The notes under the pieces were generated by a model. That model was not told where the DNA came from. It ran no database searches and was given only the letters and a program-made list of their open reading frames with translations. From Geothermovivens sp964644845 (GTDB taxonomy: Bacteria > Zhuqueibacterota > Zhuqueibacteria > Oleimicrobiales > Geothermoviventaceae), in the NCBI GenBank assembly GCA_964644845.1, contig CAZXXS010000114.1, positions 1 to 24,455 on the forward strand: 24,455 bases of DNA. The letters are read 5' to 3'. Below, in pieces: positions 23,982-24,455 of this stretch. The translations under genes and the position numbers were made by a program. Numbering within the stretch: the stretch's first letter is position 1; every line of letters starts with the position of its first letter.

Positions 23982-24455
23982 GCGACCGACTCGGGGAGTC
24001 GGTACAGCTGTCAACGTGGCACCGCGGAGCCGGAGCAAAGCGGGAGAATGGCTCAAGGGTCGCAAGTGGTAGCGCAAGGCAAACGCCGCGCGGGGTGGGA
24101 GGCAACCCGTTGGGTTGGGGATCTGAAGTACGTGTCCTGGCTGAACAGGTCTTGCCCTGCTGCCCTGCAGAATGGTCTGGTGGGTACCGTTGCTTTGGTC
24201 CGAACGGTTAGTGCGGACTTGTCGTAACAGATCTGTACAAAGGAATCGATGAGATGTTGCAGGAATTGCCCCTGCGAAAACGGGGGCAAGGATTTGTTGT
24301 CGGCAGGCCAAAGGCGTTTCCAGAAGGCTGGGCCTGCCTGCAGGTGGAGCCAGACGCCTGCGAGGAAACGAAAGCGCCAGGGGTTCCAAATTTTCCCCAG
24401 TTCCTCCTCTTGAAAGCGACTCCGCTCACACCTTTTGCTTGCGCCAGGTCACGCT
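23982..24455. other. No supported gene at window end
   Basis: About 470 bases with only arginine- and proline-rich shadow frames on the minus strand and no ribosome site or known motif. A gene could begin beyond the edge. GAGGAGGAACT, read on the minus strand near 24400-24412, looks like a ribosome site, but no convincing start follows it. Confidence 0.4.

Overview
The window looks like chromosomal DNA from a Gram-negative, heterotrophic bacterium with fairly high GC content (estimated by eye, not calculated). A PorV/UPF0164-type outer-membrane barrel, a large lipobox protein, a Tat-exported Gfo/Idh/MocA oxidoreductase and an S46 dipeptidyl-peptidase together suggest a member of the FCB/Calditrichota/KSB1 kind. 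That lineage call is an inference. There are no rRNA or tRNA genes, CRISPR arrays or recognisable insertion sequences.

Layout. Positions 1-960 hold no supported gene; they carry a mosaic of hairpin-forming repeat modules. A good sigma-70-like promoter (965-993) leads into three + strand genes: an HGSNAT/NagX-like membrane acyltransferase, an AlkD-like HEAT-repeat protein and a spore-photoproduct-lyase-like radical SAM protein, the last two translationally coupled. Converging on these is a minus-strand envelope pair (4394-7917): a 692-aa lipoprotein of unknown function followed by a PorV-like barrel. From 7918 to 10525 the sequence is gene-poor. It contains one broken ATPase_2/AAA gene (one frameshift, one in-frame TAG) bracketed by two related palindromes in opposite orientation.

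From 18076 down to 10526 on the minus strand lies a seven-gene co-directional block. A promoter with an overlapping inverted repeat leads into PTS IIC, PTS IID, HPr, enzyme I, bifunctional phosphoglucose/phosphomannose isomerase, metK and ahcY, and the block ends at a 12-bp hairpin terminator. It joins sugar phosphotransfer and sugar-phosphate isomerisation to the first and last steps of the S-adenosylmethionine cycle. IIA and IIB partners are absent from the window. Further along are two separate minus-strand genes, a Tat-signal Gfo/Idh/MocA oxidoreductase and a URO-D-superfamily methyltransferase-like protein. The latter is transcribed divergently from an S46 peptidase, which ends in a strong terminator. 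The last ~470 bases contain no supported gene.

The least explained items are the hairpin module array, the palindrome-bracketed broken ATPase, the AlkD/radical-SAM couple, the operator over the PTS promoter, and the large orphan lipoprotein.
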